A stretch of DNA of 15,180 bases from the NCBI GenBank assembly GCA_020059425.1, contig JAGVCD010000001.1:1-15180 (forward strand), read 5' to 3'. Numbering within the stretch: the stretch's first letter is position 1; every line of letters begins with the position of its first letter. The notes beneath the pieces are model-generated. The model was not told where the DNA came from. It did no database searches and worked only from the letters and a program-made list of their open reading frames with translations. This DNA comes from Chamaesiphon sp. Lineage in GTDB: Bacteria; Cyanobacteriota; Cyanobacteriia; Cyanobacteriales; Chamaesiphonaceae. A program made the translations under genes and the position numbers. Below are positions 1-5,863 of the stretch, one piece after another.

Positions 1-99
1 CGAGGGTGCTGGTTTTTGGACTGGGGGCAGGGTTAGGATCACCGAAATTTTGGCGTCGGGGTCGATCGGCTTGATTTTCCGCTCTAAGCACGCCATACA
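1..99. repeat. Terminal direct repeat, left copy (circle overlap)
   Basis: These 99 bases are identical to 15082-15180, the last 99 bases of the window. An exact repeat of this length that stops precisely at both contig ends is what a de Bruijn assembler leaves when it closes a circle. It is therefore better read as an overlap than as a biological repeat. It lies inside the coding sequence of the 68-residue zinc-finger gene, which only becomes complete when the ends are joined. The unit length would be 15,081 bp. Confidence 0.93.
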
Positions 100-183
100 C
101 AAGTCTGTGAAGTTGATGCGGATTTTGGCTCTATTGACGCTACAGACATGACAGCGCGTCTCTGGATCGTTCTTTTGGGTCAT
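1..183 (-). CDS. Small CxxC...CxxC zinc-finger protein, crosses the circle junction
   Basis: A minus-strand reading frame starts at ATG 183-181 and runs off the window at base 1. If the contig is circular it continues at 15081 and stops with TAG at 15060-15058, giving 68 residues. It begins MTQKNDPETRCHVC and contains C11-x2-C14 and C29-x2-C32, a four-cysteine zinc-binding knuckle. It sits 69 bp downstream of the exonuclease gene. Its 3' end overlaps the start of the 78-residue zinc-finger gene by 13 bp, which suggests one leftward transcript and coupled translation. No Shine-Dalgarno sequence is visible. The function is unknown. Tiny zinc-finger proteins of mobile elements usually bind nucleic acid or modify a host enzyme, but that is inference. 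The clean open frame across the joined ends independently supports circularity. Confidence 0.7.
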   Translation of the reverse strand, partial: MTQKNDPETRCHVCSVNRAKIRINFTDLCMACLERKIKPIDPDAKISVILTLPPVQKPAPS

Positions 184-252
184 GGTATGAGCGTGGGAAT
201 CAAGCGATCGAGTTAGTTCGATCGCTTCTGGTAGATGCTGAGTGGGCGATGG

Positions 253-1029
253 CTACGCAACGTGAAGTTCTAGCGGCTCTAGCTGTACGTCGTCAGACCA
301 TCGATCGTCTACGTCGGTGAAAAGTTCGGTGGATAATTTCGCGGCTGCCATCTCTTGAATTACCTGTAAGGTGGCAATGCAATCGCCCATCGCGGAGTGG
401 TCGCCGCCTGGTAATTTCTGCCAGCGATACGATCCGCGATATTGGTTCCACTCACCGATAAATTGGCTGTACCACTCCATCACGCAAAATCCCTTGATGT
501 GGGTAAGTTCCCGATCGAAATGCTTCCAACTTGTAAGCAATGCTTTGTGGTCGAACTCAAAGTTATAAATTAGTAGCCTTCTCTCGTACAATATTTTTTC
601 CAACCAATAGGCGATGACTCCCAGACGAGGATATCGAGCCATCTTTTCGGGGGTTAATCCGTGAACTGCGATTGCGCCTGGATTTATTTGGGTTTTAGGA
701 TTGAAGCGCTGGTTGACTATTGCCCGCTCTTCGAGATCCATTATTGCCAGTTCGATAATCTCTGGTTCGTTGAGTCCGGTTGTCTCGGTGTCTAAGATGT
801 AATAGTCGTCAGGGCTGCTAAGTACGCGGCGCGCCCATAGTATTGCGTCGTCGCGGTCTTTTTTGTGGTCGTTCATAATTCTCGCGATCTTTGCTGATTG
901 GGTGGTAGGTTTTGGGTTTAATTCCGTCCAGTGGGTTGCCAACTCATCGGAAGGCTCCGAGCTTTTCCTGGGGGGATTTTGTGTGGGTTCAGCTCCTGAA
1001 ACTAGGAGATCGATCCGCTTGTCCGGCAT
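253..1029 (-). CDS. DEDDh 3'-5' exonuclease (DNA polymerase III epsilon / DnaQ-like)
   Basis: This 258-residue protein has the complete DEDDh exonuclease signature. Exo I is YILDTETTGL with D80 and E82, Exo II is IYNFEFDHKAL with D160, and Exo III is HSAMGD with H211 and D216. HGLTPEKM at 123-130 is also typical of the family, which removes nucleotides 3'-5' from DNA with two metal ions. Residues 1-51 are proline- and serine-rich and look disordered. A second start, M52 (876-874), precedes the conserved fold and has a weak purine-rich stretch upstream, so the real protein may be 207 residues. The gene is the first of the leftward block, reading away from the symmetric promoter at 1136-1191. 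It probably serves replication, proofreading or processing of the element's DNA, or degradation of host DNA. A host-independent polymerase is not encoded. The fold assignment is firm and the role is inferred. Confidence 0.85.
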   Translation of the reverse strand: MPDKRIDLLVSGAEPTQNPPRKSSEPSDELATHWTELNPKPTTQSAKIARIMNDHKKDRDDAILWARRVLSSPDDYYILDTETTGLNEPEIIELAIMDLEERAIVNQRFNPKTQINPGAIAVHGLTPEKMARYPRLGVIAYWLEKILYERRLLIYNFEFDHKALLTSWKHFDRELTHIKGFCVMEWYSQFIGEWNQYRGSYRWQKLPGGDHSAMGDCIATLQVIQEMAAAKLSTELFTDVDDRWSDDVQLEPLELHVA

Positions 1030-1061
1030 TCGCGCTGGGGGCGGCGTGCGATCTCCTAGTT
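1000..1061 (-). promoter_or_regulatory. Inverted repeat enclosing the upstream start codon of the exonuclease gene
   Basis: Bases 1000-1012 (AACTAGGAGATCG) and 1049-1061 (CGATCTCCTAGTT) are perfect 13-bp inverted repeats separated by 36 bases. The loop holds the upstream ATG of the exonuclease (1029-1027). A second CTCCT at 993-997 can also pair with AGGAG at 1004-1008, so two mutually exclusive stems are possible in the leftward transcript. This may control translation, choose between the start at 1029 and the one at 876, or be a protein-binding site. The repeat is seen directly; the function is inferred. Confidence 0.5.
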
Positions 1062-1135
1062 AGTGCTGATTATTTGCCATCAGCCTCGAAAATAGAGTTA
1101 CCACACCGCTATTTACGAGACTTGGGCTGCGACTG

Positions 1136-1191
1136 TTGACCCTCACTAATATCTTTGTTAGTATACTAATAGATATGTTAGTGAGAGTCAA
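1136..1191. promoter_or_regulatory. Dyad-symmetric divergent promoter and operator
   Basis: On the plus strand TTGACC (1136-1141) is followed after 17 bp by TAGTAT (1159-1164). On the minus strand TTGACT (1191-1186) is followed after 17 bp by TAGTAT (1168-1163). Both promoters share one centre, 1163.5, which is also the centre of the perfect palindrome TTAGTATACTAA (1158-1169). Flanking it are CTCACTAATATCT (1142-1154) and AGATATGTTAGTGAG (1171-1185), inverted copies that differ by one base. The pentamer TTAGT/ACTAA occurs four times, as expected of operators for a dimeric Cro/CI-type repressor. The site drives the regulator gene to the right and the exonuclease/replication block to the left, and probably lets the regulator control both. 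Confidence 0.75.
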
Positions 1192-1197
1192 TCCCGT

Positions 1198-1216
1198 AGC
1201 TCAAGAAATTTGAGCT
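1198..1216 (+). promoter_or_regulatory. Hairpin touching the regulator start codon
   Basis: AGCTCAA (1198-1204), loop GAAAT, and TTGAGCT (1210-1216) form a perfect 7-bp stem that ends on the base before the ATG at 1217. It occupies the place where a ribosome binding site would be, and no Shine-Dalgarno sequence is present. It may limit translation of the regulator or act as a further operator half-site. Confidence 0.45.
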
Positions 1217-1465
1217 ATGGAGACAAGAAAGACCTTGAGAGACTTAGTAATAGAATCTGGACTTACTCATGAGCAAATAGCGAAAGCTCTTGGAGTAGAA
1301 CAGCCTCGAATATCCGCATTGATAAAGGCTCCCGACATGAAAATTAGTACTGCTGTGAAATTGTCTAAGGTTCTAGGCGTTAGCCTTAGAAGTATTGCTG
1401 CGTCTCTAAACATTGATGTAGCAGGCATCCCAGATGACTCCATTGAGGATTCCGACAACAACTAA
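1217..1465 (+). CDS. Cro/CI-family (XRE) helix-turn-helix regulator
   Basis: An 82-residue protein whose first 60 residues form an XRE-type helix-turn-helix. The recognisable core runs from LTHEQIAKALGVEQPRISAL (residues 16-35), covering helices 2 and 3, to the following ISTAVKLSKVLGVSLRSI. The tail (residues 66-82) is short and acidic. Proteins of this size bind DNA as dimers and act as Cro-like repressors in phages or as antitoxins in toxin-antitoxin pairs. No toxin gene lies beside it. The gene sits immediately right of a palindromic divergent promoter, which argues for a Cro/CI-style switch that controls itself and the leftward replication block. The start follows a small hairpin instead of a Shine-Dalgarno sequence. 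Confidence 0.85.
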   Translation: METRKTLRDLVIESGLTHEQIAKALGVEQPRISALIKAPDMKISTAVKLSKVLGVSLRSIAASLNIDVAGIPDDSIEDSDNN

Positions 1466-1575
1466 GCATCGATGACTAACCACCAACCAACTACCAGCCA
1501 AGCCACCCATGTATTGCTCACAGCCAAAACTAATGACCTGCGACACGTTCTATATATCTCGATTTAATACTTTTT

Positions 1576-1681
1576 GGAGATTAATGAAATGTCGCACCCT
1601 TGCCCGATCTCCGTATCCGTAGCCTCGCACTGTTACTCCAACCCGAATATTCACTAAGCGACTCTGGCAGTCGCTTTTTTT
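1576..1681 (+). ncRNA. Candidate leader-peptide attenuator or terminated small RNA
   Basis: GGAG (1576-1579) lies 4 and 9 bases before two overlapping ATGs. The first (1584) encodes 12 residues and stops at 1622. The second (1589) encodes 22 residues, MSHPCPISVSVASHCYSNPN followed by IH, and stops at 1657. The stop overlaps the first bases of a rho-independent terminator: stem AAGCGACT (1656-1663), loop of 5, AGTCGCTT (1669-1676), then seven T. A translated mini-frame ending on a terminator just upstream of a gene (1786) is the layout of an attenuator. It could instead be the 3' end of the regulator transcript or a small RNA. Confidence 0.4.
1656..1681 (+). terminator. Rho-independent terminator after the regulator
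   Basis: A perfect 8-bp stem, AAGCGACT/AGTCGCTT, with a 5-base loop is followed by T(7). It would end the regulator transcript, or act conditionally as an attenuator before the gene at 1786. Confidence 0.85.
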
Positions 1682-1785
1682 GTGGCTGATGGCAAAAAGT
1701 GATCTAAAAGTATGTTCGGTCGAAAAAATGTCCCGATCTGTTGCTGGAGAGATGGAAATAAAAGGAGAAGTTTCAATCAAACACA

Positions 1786-2157
1786 ATGCACAGAGCTATT
1801 GCCCTAACATCCCTTGCTGGAGCTGTTTTCTGTAGTTATCAGATCACATGCCCGCAACTTGACCCCGCCGTTTATGAGATTGAATTTACTGGAAAAACTG
1901 GAACTAAATTCACTGGACACTATCAATGGACAGATCCCACTGGAGCAAAGTCTATGCGTATTGAAAAGGTTGAAGGTGTCCTTCCACATAAAGTAGCTTT
2001 CAGTCCTCCAGGGGGATCTCACGTTAGCGCGTATGCTTTCCCATCTACGTTAGAGAATGGAGCTGTAACTACAGTTATTAGCAGGGATGGGGTCGAATGT
2101 ACCGAGCCACTCCTTCAAGGATCTGGAATCATGAATATTGTTCAATGTCCGCTTTAG
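1786..2157 (+). CDS. Small exported protein of unknown function
   Basis: A 123-residue protein with a short N-terminal hydrophobic stretch (MHRAIALTSLAGAVFCSY), which is probably a signal peptide or membrane anchor. The rest looks like one beta-sandwich: alternating strands, YEIEFTGKTGTKFTGHYQW near 30-48, a conserved-looking AYAF segment, and two late cysteines, C105 and C121, that could form a disulfide. The size, export signal and the pattern of a G-x-x-C near the end with a terminal cysteine are reminiscent of MmpS-type periplasmic proteins, but I cannot confirm that relationship. The gene stands alone between a terminator and a weak promoter region, so it may be expressed separately from the structural block, perhaps as a host-surface modifier. 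No good Shine-Dalgarno sequence lies at standard distance. Confidence 0.6.
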   Translation: MHRAIALTSLAGAVFCSYQITCPQLDPAVYEIEFTGKTGTKFTGHYQWTDPTGAKSMRIEKVEGVLPHKVAFSPPGGSHVSAYAFPSTLENGAVTTVISRDGVECTEPLLQGSGIMNIVQCPL

Positions 2158-2188
2158 CTAAGAAAGAGCGTTTCCCTAGACTTAATTA

Positions 2189-2222
2189 AGTGATTCACAC
2201 CCACAAATCACTATTATATAGA
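2189..2222 (+). promoter_or_regulatory. Weak promoter/hairpin upstream of the 91-residue gene
   Basis: AGTGATT (2189-2195) and AATCACT (2206-2212) form a 7-bp inverted repeat. TTCACA (2194-2199) and TATAGA (2217-2222) are spaced 17 bp and could act as -35 and -10. The two signals overlap, as at a regulated promoter. The match is modest. Confidence 0.3.
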
Positions 2223-2253
2223 GTGTCCCAATCAGCCGATCCTCTAACCCCGC

Positions 2254-2529
2254 ATGTTCTCCAAACTTCTCACCGCCCTCTCGGACGGACTAATTGCCGC
2301 CGGACAATCCCTCAAACGGCAAACACAAGCAGAACCAATCCAATACTTCCCACCCAAACCAGTCGGAGAAATTCGACCTAGAAAGCACAGTGGCAAAATC
2401 TCCTTCTTCTGGATTTATACCGACGCAAACGGCGATCGTAAAGCCAAATACCTAGCCAGAAGCATAGAGAAAGCCGAACAACGCAGAGAAGAGTTGTCCG
2501 GCATTCTAACCCAGGACTGGCGATCTTAA
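2254..2529 (+). CDS. 91-residue protein of unknown function, basic and possibly DNA-binding
   Basis: This protein has an amphipathic N-terminal segment (MFSKLLTALSDGLIAAGQSL), a proline-rich linker and then a compact half: GKISFFWIYTDANGDRKAKY followed by a charged helix ending EELSGI. The central pattern of two aromatic strands, a glycine turn and an RK-rich strand resembles the small beta-sheet arm-binding domains of tyrosine recombinases and related cyanobacterial proteins, so DNA binding is possible. This is a shape argument only. No Shine-Dalgarno sequence is seen. It is followed by a 331-bp gap with a strong terminator, so it ends its own transcription unit before the structural block. 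Confidence 0.6.
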   Translation: MFSKLLTALSDGLIAAGQSLKRQTQAEPIQYFPPKPVGEIRPRKHSGKISFFWIYTDANGDRKAKYLARSIEKAEQRREELSGILTQDWRS

Positions 2530-2860
2530 ATTACCATCGCATTCCCGCATAGAGAGCGCAGTCATAGCAAGGCGTGTAACCTTCCAGCTCGGCTAGTATT
2601 CCACGATACCAACCATGACAGGATTGAATTCTAGAAGAGTAAACCCACAGTCTAATCCAAAATAACACCCATTCAAATCTCATTCTTGAATTAACACAGT
2701 TAGCAATATCCGCTAGCTGTGTTTTTTTTGTTTCACTTATGAATTGTTGTGTTTCAAGTTGCATTCTTTACACTGAAAATAATATTTTATCCGCATCCTT
2801 ACAATACCCAGGGCTAATCCTGGGAACTATAAGCCTGAAGTAAATATTTTCATAAGCTGT
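2530..2860 (+). other. Intergenic region between early and structural blocks
   Basis: This 331-bp stretch has no convincing gene. It contains a strong terminator (2693-2729), then TTGCAT (2759-2764) and TATTTT (2783-2788) with 18-bp spacing as a weak promoter candidate. It also holds a perfect hairpin, CCCAGG-GCTAAT-CCTGGG (2807-2824), in what would be the leader of the structural operon. The order terminator, promoter, leader hairpin, first gene supports a separate late promoter for the block beginning at 2861. Confidence 0.5.
2693..2729 (+). terminator. Rho-independent terminator
   Basis: AACACAGTTAGC (2693-2704) pairs with GCTAGCTGTGTT (2712-2723), a 12-bp stem with one G-T wobble and a 7-base loop, followed by T(8). 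It separates the 91-residue gene from the structural block. Confidence 0.85.
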
Positions 2861-3196
2861 ATGGCTAAACCAACAATTCAAGATGTTTTTGGTGCGGGTG
2901 CTACTCAAACCGCGACTACAATTACAATCCTTAAATCGGATTTACCAACTCTTACAGCCAGCGCCAGCAATGGAGGGGAACAGATGTTTATGGCGATGTT
3001 ATTGAGAGCAGAACAGAATTTAACGGTGGCGGCGCGTAATACCGACTTGGATCGATCCATTGCGATCGAGAGAGGTTTCGACCAAGTGTTAAGCCGTACA
3101 GTCGGCACGGTGACTAACGAGTATTACCAAGGCGGACTCACTATCAGCGCCCAGAAAATCAACACTAACAGCGCGATCGACGCTGACGACTACTAA
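2861..3196 (+). CDS. Small structural-type protein, first gene of the structural operon
   Basis: A 111-residue protein beginning MAKPTIQDVFGAGATQTATT. It is rich in Thr, Ala, Asn and Gln, has no signal peptide or membrane segment, and ends with the acidic tail AIDADDY. The pattern of a short strand, helix (residues 38-60), helix and C-terminal strands with many polar residues is like small virion or tail accessory proteins of cyanobacterial phages, but I do not recognise a named family. The stop codon TAA overlaps the ATG of the next gene by one base (TAATG), so translation is coupled to the cysteine-rich protein. The gene is preceded by a leader hairpin and a weak promoter. Confidence 0.7.
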   Translation: MAKPTIQDVFGAGATQTATTITILKSDLPTLTASASNGGEQMFMAMLLRAEQNLTVAARNTDLDRSIAIERGFDQVLSRTVGTVTNEYYQGGLTISAQKINTNSAIDADDY

Positions 3197-3633
3197 TGCC
3201 TTGTGAATTGTGGCAAAGAGGCAGCGGGGAATCTGGTTCCGGGCCACTCAACTACGATCGACTTGCTGTCACCAACTGGAACCCTTCGCAACCGATACCC
3301 CCGGTTACCCTAGTTGGATACCTGGGTAACAACGGATATGGCCCGTACTATAGATATCAAAGTACCGTCAATCCGGGCTTGTTTACGGGCGGCTGGTACT
3401 CACCACCAGAACTGTATCTTAAGGGGTGCGGCCCGGCAGGCCCGTACGACTGTATTAACGGTGGATGCTTGCCCAAAACAACCTACAACACACCCGGAGT
3501 ATTTGCCTCTCTAGCTGCTTGCCAGTCGGGTTGCGCTAAAAACTCCAACTGCAAAGGAGAGTGCGTGTCTGCTGATGAGCTAGCCGCCTTACAACAAGCA
3601 GCAGCCAATCTTAAAGCTAGGTACTGCAAATGA
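3196..3633 (+). CDS. Cysteine-rich structural protein
   Basis: This 145-residue protein has nine cysteines, at 3, 78, 86, 91, 109, 113, 119, 123 and 144. The first half is rich in Gly, Tyr, Pro and Asn without regular helices. Residues 84-113 form a compact cysteine module, YDCINGGCLP then GVFASLAACQSGC, followed by a helix (126-141) and a final cysteine. The protein has no signal peptide. Its ATGA overlap with the 741-residue fibre-like gene, together with cysteines at its own C-terminus and at the N-terminus of that fibre (C17, C22, C23), suggests that the two proteins assemble and perhaps become disulfide-linked outside the cell or after lysis. The exact function is unknown. Confidence 0.7.
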   Translation: MPCELWQRGSGESGSGPLNYDRLAVTNWNPSQPIPPVTLVGYLGNNGYGPYYRYQSTVNPGLFTGGWYSPPELYLKGCGPAGPYDCINGGCLPKTTYNTPGVFASLAACQSGCAKNSNCKGECVSADELAALQQAAANLKARYCK

Positions 3634-5855
3634 GTACGATCGGCAGTCTTACCAGTGCCTTAAATTCGATCGGCGCTTGCAGCCAGAACAATTGCTGCGA
3701 CCAAATCGACGCGCTCAAAGGAGAGCTAACGCGCCAATCCCAACGGATTGCCGCACTAGAAGCTGGTGGTGGGACGGCTCAAACCGCCTTGCAAAAAGCT
3801 CGAGAAGCCCTCAACGCGATCGATCCGCTCAGGCAAGAAGCCGCAAGGGCGATAGGTTTAGGCGATAAAAACGCCGATGATATACTCTCTCTCGTTGGTG
3901 CTGTCGGCGCTGCTTTTGCCCTCGCAGAACAAGCTTCTAGAGTCGGATCTAATATCACTGGGGCGATCGCCGCGCTGGGTGTGGAAGTTGGGAAATCTCT
4001 AAACCAACAATCTGAGGAAACCAACCAAGCAGAGCAGATCGCACAAGAAGCCAACCGGAAAGCAGACGCAGCACTAGCGGCTGCTGGTGACGCGAAACGT
4101 ACCGCGCAAGGTGCCGCCGGAATCGCCCAAAGCGCGAAAGAAATTGCTGAAAATGCACTGCAATGGGGGCGTGGCGCTTACGACCAAGCTATCGAAGCAA
4201 CAAAAGGCGCTCAGGCTGCTGTCTACAGAGCCAATATCGCCACCAATATCGCCAATGCTGCCGGAGAGCTTGCCAGACGAGCGATCGGTACCGCAGCCGA
4301 TGCAGGATTCAAGGCAGTTACCGCGCTATCTGAAGCTAAATATGCAGGTGATACGGCTAACCGAGCGGCAATTGGAGCTGCTGGGGCAAATTCTAAAGCC
4401 GATCGGGCTGCTGCTACTGCTGCTGGTGCTGTTAATTCTGCTAATGGCGCAAACTCTAAGGCCGATCGTGCGGCTGCTACTGCTGCCAGTGCTGTTAATT
4501 CTGCCAGTGGGGCTAACTCCACGGCTAATCGCGCGGCTGCTACTGCTGCCAGTGCTGCCAATGCTGCCAGCGGTGCGAACGCCACGGCTAATCGTGCCCT
4601 AAATTCCGCTTTAAGCCCTGCTAGAGCGGGTGCTAACGGCAGAGACGGTAAGGACGGTAAGGACGGCAAGGACGGCAAGGACGGCATCAACGGAACTGCA
4701 ATTACCAACCTACCTGCGATTGTGTCGAGTCTCGAAGGCAAGATTAACGCAGTCGCTCAAATGGCGCGATCGATCGGACAAACCAGAGGTAACGAACAGG
4801 TGAATAGTGAAGACAGGGAAGCAATTATCGCAGCAATTCAAGGCGTGAAGGCTGATGTGTTTGCGATACCCGCCGCATTAGTGGCTTCTCAAGGATATCG
4901 AGCTGCGGTTACTTCAGCGGCCGCCGCCGGATCGTGTCAGAGTTCAAAGCCTGGGGGGTGCCCTGGTGGTAGTGCGGATAGATTTAATAACGTTGATAAA
5001 TTATTGGCTGGCACTAATGTTGGAGTGAGTACTTTAAATAATATTGCTGTAAACAGCCTTGAAAAAACTTTAAACATTGTCAATACGAAATTAGGCGCTC
5101 AAATTACGGGCGGTTTAAGTGCTTGGTCAGCGTCGATCGCTAACGTTGTAAATAACAGCCAGATCTTCAATATCCTGACTTATATTTCCGTCCTCCACAA
5201 TGCTTACTTTTTATCGAGTGGACTATCTCAAACCTTATTTAGTGCTGTCGGCAATATCTTAACCGGATTAGGTATTAAAGATTATTCCACCGATCCGGCT
5301 GGAACTGCGTTAGATGTGAATAAAGTTGTTGGGCAATTGACAGAAGGATTCTTCAAGACAGTAATCGGTGAAGAATCAGTTAATGGAATTAAGACGACAT
5401 GGAAGAAGTACAGCAGAATCTATCAAGCTGCTGCCAATGTTCTTTCTTCGCTGCAATCAATATCGCACTCCATTTTAGGCGCAATGGAAGTCGTCGGAAG
5501 TCGCGTGGCAAAAATCGGGAACGCGCTACAGAAGTTTAGAACTGTAGGTGAGAAAGCCTATAGCTGGATGAATCCACAGGCATCTTTCCAAAATAGATTC
5601 TTTACAGGATTACAAGCAGCTCAAGAAACCTTATCAGGCATCGATCAAGTAGCTAGTGAAGTAGTTTCGATCCAAGAAAATATAGCACAATTCAACAAGC
5701 AGAAAGACGATCTAGTTAAGTCAGTTGGTGAAGATGACGCGGGTAAAAAAGCTGATGAACCGCCGGAAGCAGTCAAAGTCAAAGCAGCAGCAGAGACAGC
5801 TAAGGCTGACAGTAAATCCCCTGCTATTTCGGATTCAGACCAGATTAAACCCTAG
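3630..5855 (+). CDS. Large fibre-like protein with coiled coil, 21-residue repeats and collagen stretch
   Basis: This is a 741-residue protein. Regions in order: cysteine-containing N-terminus (C17, C22, C23); coiled coil near 24-46 (DQIDALKGELTRQSQRIAAL); a long Ala-rich helical region to about 250; three clear and one decayed 21-residue repeats (252-272, 273-293, 294-314, then 315 on) built as GANSKADRAAATAA..; a collagen-like Gly-X-Y tract at 334-355 with GKDGKDGKDGKDG; a linker with C436 and C444; then a mixed helical C-terminal domain (450-700) with hydrophobic stretches near 510-545; and an acidic, lysine-rich tail. Collagen tracts with alternating K and D form stable trimers in phage tail fibres and bacterial surface proteins. 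A trimeric receptor-binding or tether fibre is therefore likely. The second half of the gene is visibly more A+T-rich than the first, as if two modules were joined. Confidence 0.8.
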   Translation: MSTIGSLTSALNSIGACSQNNCCDQIDALKGELTRQSQRIAALEAGGGTAQTALQKAREALNAIDPLRQEAARAIGLGDKNADDILSLVGAVGAAFALAEQASRVGSNITGAIAALGVEVGKSLNQQSEETNQAEQIAQEANRKADAALAAAGDAKRTAQGAAGIAQSAKEIAENALQWGRGAYDQAIEATKGAQAAVYRANIATNIANAAGELARRAIGTAADAGFKAVTALSEAKYAGDTANRAAIGAAGANSKADRAAATAAGAVNSANGANSKADRAAATAASAVNSASGANSTANRAAATAASAANAASGANATANRALNSALSPARAGANGRDGKDGKDGKDGKDGINGTAITNLPAIVSSLEGKINAVAQMARSIGQTRGNEQVNSEDREAIIAAIQGVKADVFAIPAALVASQGYRAAVTSAAAAGSCQSSKPGGCPGGSADRFNNVDKLLAGTNVGVSTLNNIAVNSLEKTLNIVNTKLGAQITGGLSAWSASIANVVNNSQIFNILTYISVLHNAYFLSSGLSQTLFSAVGNILTGLGIKDYSTDPAGTALDVNKVVGQLTEGFFKTVIGEESVNGIKTTWKKYSRIYQAAANVLSSLQSISHSILGAMEVVGSRVAKIGNALQKFRTVGEKAYSWMNPQASFQNRFFTGLQAAQETLSGIDQVASEVVSIQENIAQFNKQKDDLVKSVGEDDAGKKADEPPEAVKVKAAAETAKADSKSPAISDSDQIKP
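4383..4634 (+). repeat. 63-bp tandem repeats encoding three-heptad units
   Basis: Units begin at 4383, 4446, 4509 and 4572, each 63 bp. Each codes for 21 residues of the form GANSKADRAAATAASAVNSA. The first three are very similar and the fourth diverges into SALSPARAG before the collagen tract. A period of exactly three heptads fits a regular coiled-coil rod whose length could vary by slippage. Confidence 0.9.
4629..4694 (+). repeat. Collagen-like Gly-X-Y tract
   Basis: Codons 334-355 give Gly at every third residue, with a core of four Lys-Asp-Gly triplets (9-bp repeat AAGGACGGY) in the middle of the fibre-like protein. Confidence 0.92.
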
Positions 5856-5863
5856 TAACCTTT

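Larger units (their letters stand above)
1466..1785 (+). other. Non-coding leader between regulator and exported-protein gene
   Basis: This 320-bp gap contains no convincing normal-sized gene. A 31-codon frame at 1471-1566 (MTNHQPTTSQ...) is possible but has no recognisable features. The middle holds a Shine-Dalgarno sequence, two overlapping mini reading frames and a strong terminator (see 1576-1681). AAAGGAG near 1764 lies too far upstream of the ATG at 1786 to be a standard ribosome binding site for the next gene. Confidence 0.5.

Noticed and set aside
1..99. Terminal direct repeat as a long terminal repeat or transposon end
   Set aside because: The copies are exact and end precisely at the contig edges, and a gene is restored when they are merged. 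Assembly overlap of a circle explains this better.
1217..1465. The regulator as an antitoxin of a toxin-antitoxin pair
   Set aside because: No toxin-like gene is adjacent on either side; the divergent operator and position fit a Cro-like switch better.
1471..1566. 31-codon frame after the regulator
   Set aside because: No ribosome binding site, no motif and polar low-complexity content; too little to call.
1550..1786. 78-residue minus-strand frame
   Set aside because: Antisense across the terminator and mini-frames, with its start codon inside the next gene's start region; no motif.
2531..2764. 77-residue minus-strand frame
   Set aside because: It runs through a strong plus-strand terminator and the candidate promoter and shows no recognisable fold.
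4087..4602. 171-residue plus-strand frame inside the fibre gene
   Set aside because: An out-of-frame reading of the same repeats; it has no start signal and is low-complexity Leu/Pro.
4223..4741. 172-residue minus-strand frame, very Ala/Leu rich
   Set aside because: It is the antisense image of the Ala-rich repeats and collagen tract of the fibre gene, and its low-complexity content follows from that.
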